Positions 16,493-26,625 of a stretch of 64,000 nucleotides of DNA are shown piece by piece. The notes beneath the pieces were generated by a model. The model saw only the letters and a list, made by a program, of their open reading frames with translations, searched no databases and was not told the DNA's origin. Where the stretch lies: NCBI GenBank assembly GCA_003676145.1, contig NAUB01000036.1, forward strand, positions 1 to 64,000. The letters are read 5' to 3'. Origin of the DNA: a gamma proteobacterium symbiont of Stewartia floridana (GTDB lineage Bacteria; Pseudomonadota; Gammaproteobacteria; Chromatiales; Chromatiaceae). A program made the translations under genes and the position numbers. Numbering within the stretch: the stretch's first letter is position 1; the number at the start of each line of letters is the position of its first letter.

Positions 16493-19399
16493 ATGAATGA
16501 TATTGACAGCAAGAGCGAGCCTACGGCGAAGAAGTTTAATAGCTTTGTTGTTGGTATAGGTGCTTCGGCTGGTGGTTTGGAGGCGCTGGAGCGGTTTTTC
16601 ACCCACTGCCCCAGTGACACCGGCTCCGCCTTTGTCGTTGTACAGCACCTTTCGCCGGATCACAAAAGCATGATGATAGACCTGCTGAGCAGGTATACAT
16701 CGATGAAGGTCGTGATGGTGAAACATGACATGCAGCTGGAGGCTGATAAGGTCTTTCTGATCCCTGCTGGAAAGATCATGCGCCTGGACAAGGATCGCTT
16801 CAAACTTGAACCTAAGCAGGCACATGTACTGACACTGCCGATCGATATCTTCTTTACCTCACTCTCGGAGTCGTTCAACTCCAGGGCGATTGGTGTGGTG
16901 CTTTCCGGTACCGGGTCCGATGGCTCCAGGGGGGCGATCGCAATAAACGCGGCTGGCGGTTTCCTGATGGCGCAAGAGGCGAACAGCGCGAAGTTTGATG
17001 GCATGCCAGCCAGTATTATCGGAACGGGACTGGTGGATGCGATCATGCGGGCTGAGGATCTGCCTGAGCGATTGATATCCCATATAAGTAACATGCCGCC
17101 AGGGCCGTTATTGTCTGAGCCGGTAGAGGAAGAGGTATCGATTTCAGATGACGATGCCTATGAAGGCATACTGCAGATTTTATTGCAGACAGTCGGCATA
17201 GACTTCCACGATTACAAGATTGCAACCATTCTGCGTCGCATCGAACGAAGAATGCAGGTCAGGCATCTGAATAAGATCGATCGCTATTTCAGCTTGCTCA
17301 AGGAAGAGCGGCAGGAAGTGTTTACCTTGAAAAGGGAGTTGTTGATTCCGGTTACGAATTTTTTCAGAGACCCTGAAACATTCAAAGTGCTGGAAAGTAA
17401 CGTAATAGAGAGAATTGTGGAGAATGCCTCTACAGGCTCGAGTATCAGAGTGTGGGTGTCCGGTGTTTCCACAGGTGAAGAAGCCTATTCAATTGCCATG
17501 TTGTTCCTGGAGGCATTTGAAAAATTCAGACGCTGGCCGAACTTAAAGATATTTGCCACTGATGTGAGTCAGGAGAGTATCGATACCGCAGCTTCAGGCA
17601 GCTACTCGGAAGCGACAGGAACCGAAATCACTACCGAACGCCTGGAGAGATTTTTTACCCAGACCGGTAACTCCTATAACGTAAAACCAGAACTCAGACA
17701 AACGATTGTGTTTGCCAAACACAACCTCCTGGCGGATCCGCCTTTCACTCAGATGGATCTGGTGACCTGCAGAAACACCTTGATCTATTTTACCCATGAG
17801 GCGCAGAACAAAGCGCTTCAACGACTGCAGTTTGCGATAAAGCCTGAAGGTTATATGTTGCTTGGTTCGAGCGAGTCCATAGCCAATGCGGATATAGGTC
17901 TGTTGGCCATAGACACCAAGCATAAGCTGTATCAAAAATCCGCCAATCCTCCCCCTATGCGCTTCGACTCATTAAGTGAACCGTTCAAACGCTATGTGGC
18001 GAGATCAAACAAGAAAGACGCGGTCACCTCGTCAGGGAGAATCTCTGACAGCACTATTATCGATACGGCCGTAAAGGGATTGGTAAAGGAGTATGTGCCG
18101 CCGACCATGTTAGTCAACAGTCAGAATGAAGTGGTCCATCTGTTTGGTGATGTCACCCCGTTTATGCAGGCCAAGGAGGGTGTTGCGAGCCTGGAACTGA
18201 ATCGGTTGTTACCTGAGTCGGTGGTGCCGGTGGCATCGGCGTTGATTTTCAAGGCGTCTAAGGAGAAGGAGAAGATTGCCTCTGATGCAATACGTATAAC
18301 CACAGGCGAAAAAGAGAAATCGATTCGAATTCTGGTAACTCCGATCGTGCGGGATGGTTTGGAAACCCTTCTGTTGCTGAGTTTCATTGAGAAACATTCG
18401 GGTGATAGCGAGAGCAAGCCGAAATCGATCGACATCGATGCGGAAACCGTTGAACGAATCGAGGTGCTTGAGAGTGAGTTGGCGGCGACACGGGAAAGCC
18501 TGCAGGCAACCATCGAAGAGCTTGAAACATCCAATGAAGAGCTGCAGGCAACCAATGAGGAGTTGATGGCCTCGAATGAGGAGCTGCAAAGTTCCAACGA
18601 GGAGTTGCAATCTGTCAATGAAGAGTTGAATACGGTAAATGCCGAGTATCAGGAGAAGGTTCAGATACTCAATAGAGTGAATGCGGATTTGGACAGCATG
18701 ACCAAGGCGGTTGGTGTGCCGACCGTTTTTGTCGATCAACATCTGAATCTGACGAGGTACAGTCCTGATGCGGTGGGGATCTTCAAGATCAGGGAGACGG
18801 ATATCGGACGTCCGCTTGATGAAATCAACAATATCCTGCTTTACAGCGGACTGATGGATGACTTCAAAAGAACGATGGCGACCGGGCGTCTGATACAGAA
18901 AGAGGTGATGACCAGTAACAAGTCAACCTATCTGGTGAGATTGTTGCCGTACCATATTTCCAATGATGGTCAGGGCGCCGTGGCAACATTTATCGATGTT
19001 ACCGCTTATCGTGATCGGGAAAGATTGCAGTCAATCATCGATGCCTTGCCGGAGCATATCGCTGTATTGAGTCATGATGGCACGATTATGTTGGTGAACA
19101 AGGCTTGGGTCAGGTTTGCCAAAGCCAATGGCGATGCCAACTTGGAAACCACCGGCTTGGGGGTCAACTATCTGGAAACCTGTTATGACGCTAACAGTCC
19201 TGCCGGTAGTGATGCGAGAAAAGTTTACGCCGGCGTGAAACAGGTTCTGGAGGGAACGAAGGAAGTATTCAGTTTTGAGTATCCTTGCCACTCACCAACT
19301 GAAAAGAGGTGGTTTGTAATGAATGTGGCACCTGTTTCATCTGAAGACTATGGGTGTGTGGTGAGTCACGTCAATATCACTACATGGTATGAAGAGTGA
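16493..19399 (+). CDS. CheB-CheR-PAS fusion (chemotaxis-type methylesterase/methyltransferase)
   Basis: 968 residues from the ATG at 16493; the frame opens at 16424 inside the previous gene. CheB methylesterase domain (about 15-200) with the triad residues in [14 protein letters not shown] and GTGSDGSRG and no receiver domain in front. CheR domain (about 225-480) with [10 protein letters not shown] and [12 protein letters not shown]; the SAM loop reads [11 protein letters not shown] where AGCSTGEE is usual. A coiled coil of seven-residue repeats (NEELQ type, about 652-735) follows, then two PAS domains (about 739-835 and 844-960). Soluble. Such fusions sense signals by PAS; their targets are mostly unknown. 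No chemoreceptor gene is nearby. Confidence 0.92.
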   Translation: MNDIDSKSEPTAKKFNSFVVGIGASAGGLEALERFFTHCPSDTGSAFVVVQHLSPDHKSMMIDLLSRYTSMKVVMVKHDMQLEADKVFLIPAGKIMRLDKDRFKLEPKQAHVLTLPIDIFFTSLSESFNSRAIGVVLSGTGSDGSRGAIAINAAGGFLMAQEANSAKFDGMPASIIGTGLVDAIMRAEDLPERLISHISNMPPGPLLSEPVEEEVSISDDDAYEGILQILLQTVGIDFHDYKIATILRRIERRMQVRHLNKIDRYFSLLKEERQEVFTLKRELLIPVTNFFRDPETFKVLESNVIERIVENASTGSSIRVWVSGVSTGEEAYSIAMLFLEAFEKFRRWPNLKIFATDVSQESIDTAASGSYSEATGTEITTERLERFFTQTGNSYNVKPELRQTIVFAKHNLLADPPFTQMDLVTCRNTLIYFTHEAQNKALQRLQFAIKPEGYMLLGSSESIANADIGLLAIDTKHKLYQKSANPPPMRFDSLSEPFKRYVARSNKKDAVTSSGRISDSTIIDTAVKGLVKEYVPPTMLVNSQNEVVHLFGDVTPFMQAKEGVASLELNRLLPESVVPVASALIFKASKEKEKIASDAIRITTGEKEKSIRILVTPIVRDGLETLLLLSFIEKHSGDSESKPKSIDIDAETVERIEVLESELAATRESLQATIEELETSNEELQATNEELMASNEELQSSNEELQSVNEELNTVNAEYQEKVQILNRVNADLDSMTKAVGVPTVFVDQHLNLTRYSPDAVGIFKIRETDIGRPLDEINNILLYSGLMDDFKRTMATGRLIQKEVMTSNKSTYLVRLLPYHISNDGQGAVATFIDVTAYRDRERLQSIIDALPEHIAVLSHDGTIMLVNKAWVRFAKANGDANLETTGLGVNYLETCYDANSPAGSDARKVYAGVKQVLEGTKEVFSFEYPCHSPTEKRWFVMNVAPVSSEDYGCVVSHVNITTWYEE

Positions 19400-19417
19400 T
19401 GCGGCATCACAATAAGT

Positions 19418-21871
19418 ATGACCATGCACTATAAAAGCCTATTTGAGAATCAGCCATCTGCAGCGGTTGTTATCGATAAATTCAGTGTTATCAAGTTGGC
19501 CAACAAAAAGGCGTCGGATCTGTTTGGTTTCAGAACCGCTGAAATGATGGAGGGTCATTTTCTTCTCAGGCTGTTTGGCGTGAATGAAATGGTGCGGCTT
19601 AAGGAAACACTATCCAATCTGAGAAAAAATTCTAATGTGTGCGTGGAGGATGTGAGTTATAAAGATGAAGCAGCTGTTGTACATCATCTTGATCTGCATC
19701 TGTCTGCAACCTATGACCCGAATCTGGCATACGATCTGGTACTTGTAACAATACAGGTGCACAAATCAGATATGGAGGACGGGGTCAATAAGAACAGCCT
19801 GCTGGCGATTCTGAATAATCTGGATGCGTCCGTGGTTACCTACAACAGAGATGGTGTGTGTACTTTTGCAAACGATGATTTTTTGAAGGTAAACAATAAA
19901 AATTATGAAGAGGTCGTTGGCAGGCGCAGAGAGTCATGGATGCCCTATGATGTTGCGGTAAAAGAGGAGGCAAAATCAGCTAAAGTACTCATCACAGGTT
20001 TGTCCTCCTGCGATGAGGTTGAGCTTTCAACCAGTGTGCATCATGACTCCAGATATGTGATATCGCGTTTCCCGATCATTGGCAAGGCAAACTCTTTTCC
20101 TTCAGGGACCGGCGAGCTGATTACCGATGTAACACGTCAAAGAGTGCAGGAAGAGCAGTTGACCCTGGTGTTGAATGCCTTTCGACTCAGTCGTGACGCA
20201 ATTCTGATGACAAATGAGCAGAATAAGATTATTTCGGTGAACGATGCCTTTGAGCGCATCACAGGCTATGTGGAATCAGAGGTGTTGGGCAAGGATCCAA
20301 GGCTGCTTGCCTCGAATCGACACGATCACCATTTCTACAAACGAATGTGGCAAAGTATCAACCAAAACAACCATTGGGAAGGGGAGATCTGGAACCGCAG
20401 GAAATCTGGTGAAATCTACCCTGAGTGGCTGAGTATCAGTAAAATCGTTGATGAGATTAAGAGCAATACCCACTATATCGCTGTCTTTACCGATATTACG
20501 CAAAAGAAGAAGACAGAGGATGAAATTGAAAATCTCGCTTTCTACGATGTGTTGACCGGGTTGGCGAATCGGTATCTGCTTGCCGATCGGGTGGAGAAGG
20601 CTATCCATTCAGATTTGCGAAGTGGTGCAACCTCATCGCTGGTCTATTTCGATCTCGATCACTTCAAGACGGTCAACGATACAATGGGCCACTCTGTGGG
20701 TGATAAGCTGTTACAGGAAGTGGCGATGCGTATGAAACGCCTGATCCGGGAAAAAGACACGCTGAGCCGGTTGGGTGGGGATGAGTTTGTGCTCTTCATG
20801 CCGGATATCAATCCGAATGATATCGAAGCAAGATTGCATGCTTTGGTCTCTCAGTTGAATCAACCTTATACGATTCTCGATACTGAAGTGACTATTTCAG
20901 CGTCCTTCGGCGTTGCGGTAAGCCCAGATGATGGGAGCTCCTACGAAAACCTTTTACGCCATGCCGATATGGCAATGTATAAGGCGAAGGAGGATGGACG
21001 GAACTCTGTCTGCTTTTTTAATCGTAAGCTGGAAATGAAAGCGATTAAAAAAATAAAGATTGATAATGAGTTGCGTTATGCCATCGACGCTCAGGAGTTG
21101 AGACTGAATTTCCAACCTCAATTGTTGCTGACTGACAACCGAATTGTCGGCTGCGAATCTCTGTTGCGTTGGAAGTCCCGCGTTTTGGGCGAAGTGAGTC
21201 CAATGGAGTTTATACCGGTAGCCGAGAAGTCAGGCTTGATCAACAGTCTGGGTAAATGGGTGTTGCAGCAGGCCGTATCAAAGGCAAAAGAGCTTCTGCA
21301 GATCGATCCTGAGCTGAAGATGGCAGTCAATATTTCGGCTTCTCAGCTACGCTCAGATGACTTCCTCTCTTCTCTGCTGGAGATCTGTGGTGAGCAAGGG
21401 GTGCCAGCAAACAGCATTGAACTGGAAGTTACTGAGTCGATGTTGATGGAAAAGGCTGAGAGTACGATGAAGCTGTTGAAGAGTCTGGCCAATCACGGTT
21501 TTCACATGGCCATCGATGACTTTGGTACCGGGTACTCATCGTTGGCCTATCTGAACTGGATGCCTGTTTCGGTGATAAAGATCGACCGGGAGTTTGTGCG
21601 GGATATCCACCAGAACGAGAAGCACAGAAAGGTCTGTGTTTCGATCATCCGATTGGCCAGCAGTCTTGATATCAAAACGGTTGCTGAAGGGGTTGAAAGT
21701 GGCGAGCAGCTCAGGATATTGCAACAGGAGGGGTGCGATATGATTCAGGGCTATCACTATTCCAGACCCTTGAGCGGAAGTGACATGGTGAAATTCTGTA
21801 GAGAATCTTCTGGTTTGGGTTCCGCTGAGGGGGAAATGACTCGAAAGGCGGCTAATCTCAGCGAGAGCTGA
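19418..21871 (+). CDS. PAS-PAS-PAS-GGDEF-EAL protein
   Basis: 817-residue soluble c-di-GMP protein starting 19 bases after the CheB-CheR gene. Three PAS domains (about 1-110, 125-235, 245-360), GGDEF domain (about 370-535) with SRLGGDEF near 450 preceded by an RxxD site (REKD), and EAL domain (about 545-800). The signature EAL reads ESL (CESLLRW), while DDFGTGYSSLAYL and IKIDREFV are kept, so phosphodiesterase activity remains possible. It has no membrane segment, so its signal must be cytoplasmic. It closes the cluster with the B12 regulator and is a likely output of it. Confidence 0.92.
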   Translation: MTMHYKSLFENQPSAAVVIDKFSVIKLANKKASDLFGFRTAEMMEGHFLLRLFGVNEMVRLKETLSNLRKNSNVCVEDVSYKDEAAVVHHLDLHLSATYDPNLAYDLVLVTIQVHKSDMEDGVNKNSLLAILNNLDASVVTYNRDGVCTFANDDFLKVNNKNYEEVVGRRRESWMPYDVAVKEEAKSAKVLITGLSSCDEVELSTSVHHDSRYVISRFPIIGKANSFPSGTGELITDVTRQRVQEEQLTLVLNAFRLSRDAILMTNEQNKIISVNDAFERITGYVESEVLGKDPRLLASNRHDHHFYKRMWQSINQNNHWEGEIWNRRKSGEIYPEWLSISKIVDEIKSNTHYIAVFTDITQKKKTEDEIENLAFYDVLTGLANRYLLADRVEKAIHSDLRSGATSSLVYFDLDHFKTVNDTMGHSVGDKLLQEVAMRMKRLIREKDTLSRLGGDEFVLFMPDINPNDIEARLHALVSQLNQPYTILDTEVTISASFGVAVSPDDGSSYENLLRHADMAMYKAKEDGRNSVCFFNRKLEMKAIKKIKIDNELRYAIDAQELRLNFQPQLLLTDNRIVGCESLLRWKSRVLGEVSPMEFIPVAEKSGLINSLGKWVLQQAVSKAKELLQIDPELKMAVNISASQLRSDDFLSSLLEICGEQGVPANSIELEVTESMLMEKAESTMKLLKSLANHGFHMAIDDFGTGYSSLAYLNWMPVSVIKIDREFVRDIHQNEKHRKVCVSIIRLASSLDIKTVAEGVESGEQLRILQQEGCDMIQGYHYSRPLSGSDMVKFCRESSGLGSAEGEMTRKAANLSES

Positions 21872-21928
21872 TGGCAGGCAGTACTCTACCATTCAAGAGT
21901 GGCTGCCCGCGCAATCCGGTTTCACAGC

Positions 21929-21946
21929 CTCAGGGGTAACCCTGAG
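21929..21946. terminator. Hairpin after the PAS-GGDEF-EAL gene
   Basis: CTCAGGG pairs with CCCTGAG around GTAA; CTAGCAATCTCCTTTT follows, a weak pyrimidine-rich tail. It probably ends the cluster transcript. Confidence 0.45.
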
Positions 21947-22038
21947 CTAGCAATCTCCTTTTGGCGCCACCAGCCTATCGGGTCTGCTCAAGGCGTGACG
22001 ATCTGCTGGCATCCGTGTCGGGATGATGGTCCTAAGCC

Positions 22039-22239
22039 TCAGTTACAGCTTCGAACAGCGTCGAAATCATCCGCAATCAGCAGGTTGGTCAGTAAAAAGG
22101 CCTTGGCTTTGGTCTTTTTCTGGCGCTGCATCTTCTCTTTCTGGATAGGACATTCATGGGGTTGCCAATCACATGCGGTTCCGCTGACTACCAGGTGTGG
22201 GCACTCCTGGCAGATTTTTGATTTGTAGAGTCCAGTCAT
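22039..22239 (-). CDS. Small cysteine-rich protein (66 aa)
   Basis: Begins MTGLYKSKICQECPHL and has five cysteines in the first 35 residues (CxxC, then C and HECP) and one near the C terminus. The spacing suggests a small zinc or Fe-S site. The middle is basic (KEKMQRQKKTKAK). AGAGAT lies 8 bases before the ATG. I cannot name a family. The gene stands alone between two plus-strand units; coding status is plausible but not certain. Confidence 0.4.
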   Translation of the reverse strand: MTGLYKSKICQECPHLVVSGTACDWQPHECPIQKEKMQRQKKTKAKAFLLTNLLIADDFDAVRSCN

Positions 22240-22833
22240 ATCGGCGATCTCTGTAGTGTTGCGTGCTTACAACTAAAAAATTAGCACAATAACAATTAAT
22301 TACAACTAAATATTCAGGCTATTTGACGAAAATGCGACACAAGTTAACAAATTCTGCCTTTTGCAACAGTTGATTGCGCCAGGCGTCCCTTCAAGCGGTT
22401 GAGTTTAAAGGTGGTTAATCAGTGCTGAGTAGCAACCTTTTGGGCTCAATATAATAATCGGCAAATTCCGATTAATGTTTACCTGTGTGACAAATAAAAT
22501 CGGACTTTTTTTAATTGATTGCTGTTAAAAATTTCACATATTGGTCGAAATAGATCGAAAGTGTGTACGATTTCACATTATTGGGTCTGATCTGATTTGA
22601 ATAGAAGTCGCTTATGGGGCTTAAGAGATGATGAATGTAGCGCTGGGCCGACACTGTGGCATTTTTTTATTCGGCCTATTCGATCGATCCCCACTCGCAG
22701 GTCGACAGGGTCATGGTTGATCGTACAAATGGGCTGCCCTCTGTACGGCGGTGTAGTAAGGTGTATCCATGTCACTGCCATGGCGGGAACCCATTCGTTG
22801 TCTATCTCTTATACTAGGCTCTAAGCTACTGTT
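22240..22833. other. AT-rich intergenic region in front of gspA
   Basis: No convincing gene. The AT-rich half (22260-22590) contains a direct repeat, ATTTCACATATTGG at 22531 and ATTTCACATTATTGG at 22570, with TCGAAA twice between them (22545 and 22555). This could be a regulator site for the gspA unit. TATACT at 22810 resembles a -10 box, without a matching -35. Confidence 0.4.
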
Positions 22834-24699
22834 ATGTTTCAGGATTATTTTGGAATCGCTGAAGATCCATTCGCCATTACCCCGGATCCGAAATACCTCT
22901 TTCTGAGCGAGCGTCACCGCAATGGCTTTGCTCATCTGCTGTATGGTGTGACCCAGGGGGGTGGCTTTGTGCAGCTGACCGGTGAAGTGGGTACCGGCAA
23001 GACCCTGCTGTGCCGAAAACTGCTGGCCCAGTTGCCAAGAGCTGTGGATGTGGCGTTCGTCTTCAACCCCCGTTTGAGCCCTCTGGAACTGGTCGCCACC
23101 ATCTGTGACGAACTGAGAGTGCTCTATCCACTGGGTTGCAGCAGCATCAAGGAGATCGTCGACTTCCTTAATGCCTACCTGCTCGAGAGTCACGCCCAGG
23201 GTCGGCGTACGGTTGTGATCATCGATGAGGCCCAGAATCTGAGCTTTGAATCCCTCGAGCAGATCAGGTTGCTGACCAATCTGGAGACCTCTTCCGAAAA
23301 GTTGTTGCAGATCATCCTGGTTGGCCAGCCTGAATTGAGGAGCCTGCTGAATCGTCCGGAGTTGAGGCAGCTGGCTCAGCGGGTGACCGCGCGCTACCAT
23401 CTGACGCCTCTGTCACGCAGTGAAACCAGAGCCTACATACTGCATCGGTTGAAAGTCGCCGGTTTGGAACGACCGCTGTTCACTGATGGTGCGATACGGC
23501 GGGTCTACAAGCTGAGCGGAGGCATCCCCCGACTGATCAATATCCTCTGCAGTCGTGGAATGTTGGCTGCGTACGGCAAGCGCAAGGGGCAGGTCAGTCG
23601 CGGTATGTTGTCCCAGGTAGCCCGCGAATTACGGGGTGAAGAGGGTCTGGTCTCCCGCTTCCCCTCATGGGGTTGGATGGTGGCTGGGGCGAGTGCAACC
23701 CTGCTGGTGCTTGCGTTGCTGCCGCAAGTGGATCTGTTTCAATTGTTTGCCGAACCCAGTGCCGAGACTCAGCTGGTTGAGGAGCCGCAGGTGCCGCATC
23801 TGCATCAGCCTCAACAATTGCAACAGCCCAAACAACCTCAACAGGTTGAAGAGCCCAAGCAGGCCCAGGAATCCCAGCAGGTCAGTGAGGTTGAAAAACA
23901 GCCTGTGGCTGAAGCCGCAGCTGGAGCAGTTGTCGAGCAGGCTGCAGCGGCTGAGCCTGATCGTTCAGGATTAATTGTGCCCGATGTGTTGAGTCCTGAA
24001 GCCCTCAAGGCGGCTGATCAGGCGGCGAATTCGAATGCCAAGGATGAGCCGCAACCGGCCGAACAAAGCGATCCTGAAACGAGTGGGCTGAGTGGATTGA
24101 TCGGTAATGAGAACAGTGCATTTTCCACCCTTTTCAGTTACTGGCAGGAGGTCTATCCCAGCGGTGGAAAGACACGGTCATCCTGCGACAAGGCTGAGGA
24201 GGTGGGGCTGAGCTGTCTGTTTGGCCGAGGCTCCTGGAAAACCCTGGAGTACTATAACCGGCCTGCCATTCTGGAACTGATGATGGCGCAGGGAAGGCGC
24301 TACCACGTTGTGCTGACCGGTATGGGTGATCAGTCGGTGACACTGGATATGAATGGCCGAAAGTTCTCATTCGACTATGCTGAAATGGACCGGTTGTGGA
24401 CCGGCAGTTACATCATCCTGTGGCGTCCGCCGTCATTAGCCAGAACCAGTCTGCAGTTGGGTCAATCGGGGAGTGATGTGGGCTGGTTGATCTCAATACT
24501 GGATAAGATTGAGGGCATCGAGAGTGATTACAATCTGAGGAATCCCAGGTTTGATCAGCAGCTGCACCAGCGGGTGGTGCGTTTTCAACAGGAAAATGGC
24601 TTGTCGGCAGATGGTATTGTCGGCAAGCAGACTTTGATCCAGCTAAAAGGTATGGTGACCGATCGGACGAGACCTGCCTTGCTGAAATCCGGGGGCTGA
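22834..24699 (+). CDS. gspA: GspA/ExeA-like AAA ATPase with peptidoglycan-binding domain
   Basis: 621 residues. AAA ATPase domain (about 1-265) with Walker A GEVGTGKT and Walker B VVIIDEAQN, a membrane segment about 280-300 (WMVAGASATLLVLALLPQ), a Gln/Pro/Glu-rich linker (about 315-390), a periplasmic domain and a C-terminal peptidoglycan-binding repeat (about 555-610; FQQENGLSADGIVGKQTL). GspA/ExeA helps pass the type II secretion secretin through the cell wall. gspB begins one base after its stop. No other type II secretion gene is in the window. Similar ATPases also occur in exopolysaccharide clusters, but the GspB partner favours this call. Confidence 0.88.
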   Translation: MFQDYFGIAEDPFAITPDPKYLFLSERHRNGFAHLLYGVTQGGGFVQLTGEVGTGKTLLCRKLLAQLPRAVDVAFVFNPRLSPLELVATICDELRVLYPLGCSSIKEIVDFLNAYLLESHAQGRRTVVIIDEAQNLSFESLEQIRLLTNLETSSEKLLQIILVGQPELRSLLNRPELRQLAQRVTARYHLTPLSRSETRAYILHRLKVAGLERPLFTDGAIRRVYKLSGGIPRLINILCSRGMLAAYGKRKGQVSRGMLSQVARELRGEEGLVSRFPSWGWMVAGASATLLVLALLPQVDLFQLFAEPSAETQLVEEPQVPHLHQPQQLQQPKQPQQVEEPKQAQESQQVSEVEKQPVAEAAAGAVVEQAAAAEPDRSGLIVPDVLSPEALKAADQAANSNAKDEPQPAEQSDPETSGLSGLIGNENSAFSTLFSYWQEVYPSGGKTRSSCDKAEEVGLSCLFGRGSWKTLEYYNRPAILELMMAQGRRYHVVLTGMGDQSVTLDMNGRKFSFDYAEMDRLWTGSYIILWRPPSLARTSLQLGQSGSDVGWLISILDKIEGIESDYNLRNPRFDQQLHQRVVRFQQENGLSADGIVGKQTLIQLKGMVTDRTRPALLKSGG

Positions 24700-24700
24700 G

Positions 24701-25576
24701 ATGTCATCGATACTCGATGCTTTGGAAAGGGCCTCGCAAAACAGATCCTCAAGTGAGCAGGAGCTGATTCCGAAAGGTTATGAGGAGGGGCCAAGATCGC
24801 GTGGTTGGTTGATCTGGATCGCCGTTCTGGTGGTTCTTCTGATCTGCGGGGTATTGGGGTTTCTGTTCTACCAATCTCAGTCGCAAACGGTGATTTCCGA
24901 ACCACGGCAGTCTGAGCCTTTGCCTGCAGCTGAGTCAGTCAGTCAAGTGGCGGCGGAAATGGCCGCTCCTGCGGTCGTCAAGCCGGAAAAACCAAAACAG
25001 CCAGATCTTGAGTCCCAGTTGCTGAACAGTGGTATGCCAAGTGAGCGCTCACTGATGTCCGAAGCGAAGCTGAGTCGGCCGGCAGAGCCAGCGCAACGGC
25101 TGAGGCATAATGTGACAAACACCACCGCAGCGGAGCAGACTCCCGTATCCAGGGAGAATCAGATGCCAGCTCCTTTGGCGAAGCTGGAACCGCCTCCGGC
25201 ACTGGGTCCACAACAGCTGAAAAAACCTCCCGTGGCAGCAGAGCCGGTGATGCCTCAGGTTAACCCCGTGCCTCAACCGATAGAATCTCAGCAGAGTGCG
25301 GTTGTCGATGATGCTGAAGAAACTGTGGATGAGACGATCCCTCTGGTTTGGGAGTTGCCCCAGGGGTTACGCGATGAGTTGCAACAACTGAAGATCAGTA
25401 TCCATGTCTACCATAAACAGCCAGAGCGTCGCTTTGTATTGATCAACATGCGGCGCTATGGGGAAGGGGATAAGCTGAGAGGTACCGACTATCTGTTGAA
25501 GCAGATCGAACGTGAGGGTGTGGTGGTCGATTATGGCGATGGTCTGGTGCGGCTGTTGCGAGAACGTCACTATTAA
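24701..25576 (+). CDS. gspB: GspB/ExeB-like secretion accessory protein
   Basis: 291 residues. Starts MSSILDALERASQNR, typical for GspB; one membrane helix about 37-56; a long Pro/Ala/Gln-rich periplasmic linker (about 65-210); then a C-terminal T2SSB domain (about 215-291) with WELPQGLRDELQQLKISIHV and MRRYGEGD. It pairs with GspA to bind peptidoglycan and assemble the secretin. ATG follows the gspA stop by one base with a G-rich ribosome site inside the gspA end, so it is coupled. Confidence 0.87.
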   Translation: MSSILDALERASQNRSSSEQELIPKGYEEGPRSRGWLIWIAVLVVLLICGVLGFLFYQSQSQTVISEPRQSEPLPAAESVSQVAAEMAAPAVVKPEKPKQPDLESQLLNSGMPSERSLMSEAKLSRPAEPAQRLRHNVTNTTAAEQTPVSRENQMPAPLAKLEPPPALGPQQLKKPPVAAEPVMPQVNPVPQPIESQQSAVVDDAEETVDETIPLVWELPQGLRDELQQLKISIHVYHKQPERRFVLINMRRYGEGDKLRGTDYLLKQIEREGVVVDYGDGLVRLLRERHY

Positions 25577-25875
25577 CCCGGCGACCAAACAGTTCACTTT
25601 CAGCTGCCCCGAGGTGATCAACCACCAAACTGATCCACTTTATTTGTTGAGTCGCTCCCGATCGACTATTTGACTCTGTTTTGTCATCTGTTCGTCACAG
25701 AAATCCGTTTCAATCGGTTGATGGGGCCGTGCTGTTTCTGTCGCCGCCTGTCAACACCATCCTGAAGGCTCAGCGCTGTCAGTTCCGTGTTGGCGGATTC
25801 AGAATTTCCATGCTCCCATTTGTTGAATGATCCGCTTCTCCGCACACCCGGCGGTCAGAACCATGAGGGGCCTCT

Positions 25876-26583
25876 ATGTACGGTAATGAAAGACTTGTCA
25901 TCATGGACGCTGACGGTACGACGATTGATGCTTTCGATGCCATTACAGAGACTTTTGAGGCGCACGATATGTCGATCGGGGATATTGTCCGCTTCCAGAA
26001 ACGGCGAAATATTTTCAAGTATCTTGGTGGTATCAAAGAGCTGCCGAAGAACCTTCGAAAGCAACTCAATGGGGAAAAACGTGTTGCTGTATTGGATACC
26101 CTGACCCAGGTATACCGACAGTCAGCCTCTCTGTATGAAGGCATGGACGAACTGCTCAACCAGCTCATCAATGATCCGGGGATTCGGGTGGGGGTCATTA
26201 CCCGCAACATCACACTGGAACCTGAAGTAACCCTGCAGCAGCTCTATCGAAGAAATGGGGTGAATGTCAGTGGTCTCGATTTTGTTGTGCATCTCCCGCA
26301 AAAGGAGCAAAAGCTCAATGCCTTCAAAGCGGTCAGGGAGAGTTTTAAGATCAATCCGGCCAGGGCCTATGCCTGTGGCGATGAGAAGCGGGACTATGTC
26401 GCCGCGATCGGCACTGGAATGCATCCATTCATGGTCTCTTATGGGTTTGAGAGTTTTGAACGCCTGACCGATAAGATCGGGGTGCCCGCTGAGTTGATAT
26501 CCCGCCAGCCGTTGGATCTGAAACGGCGTATACTGCATGCTCTGGACTTGTTGCAGGATCTTCAGAATGGAAGTAACGAGTGA
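25876..26583 (+). CDS. HAD-superfamily hydrolase
   Basis: 235 residues. Motif I is DADGT (Asp11, Asp13), motif II about VGVITRN, and motif IV CGDEKRDY near residue 168, so the phosphatase core looks complete. A helical cap lies between motifs I and II. The substrate is unknown; the cap does not resemble phosphoglycolate phosphatase closely. GAGGGG lies 6 bases before the ATG. The patatin gene follows 42 bases later, so they may share a transcript. Confidence 0.85.
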   Translation: MYGNERLVIMDADGTTIDAFDAITETFEAHDMSIGDIVRFQKRRNIFKYLGGIKELPKNLRKQLNGEKRVAVLDTLTQVYRQSASLYEGMDELLNQLINDPGIRVGVITRNITLEPEVTLQQLYRRNGVNVSGLDFVVHLPQKEQKLNAFKAVRESFKINPARAYACGDEKRDYVAAIGTGMHPFMVSYGFESFERLTDKIGVPAELISRQPLDLKRRILHALDLLQDLQNGSNE

Positions 26584-26625
26584 ACGGCAGAGTCCGGTGG
26601 TCAATAAGTATGAGGGAAGCACAAC

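Noticed and set aside
18500-18660. Tandem repeat in DNA near 18.5 kb
   Set aside because: It encodes the heptad coiled coil (NEELQ type) that is usual in CheB-CheR-PAS fusions, so it is explained by the protein.
22711-23400. 229-codon minus-strand frame
   Set aside because: It mirrors the gspA ATPase region and has no family features.
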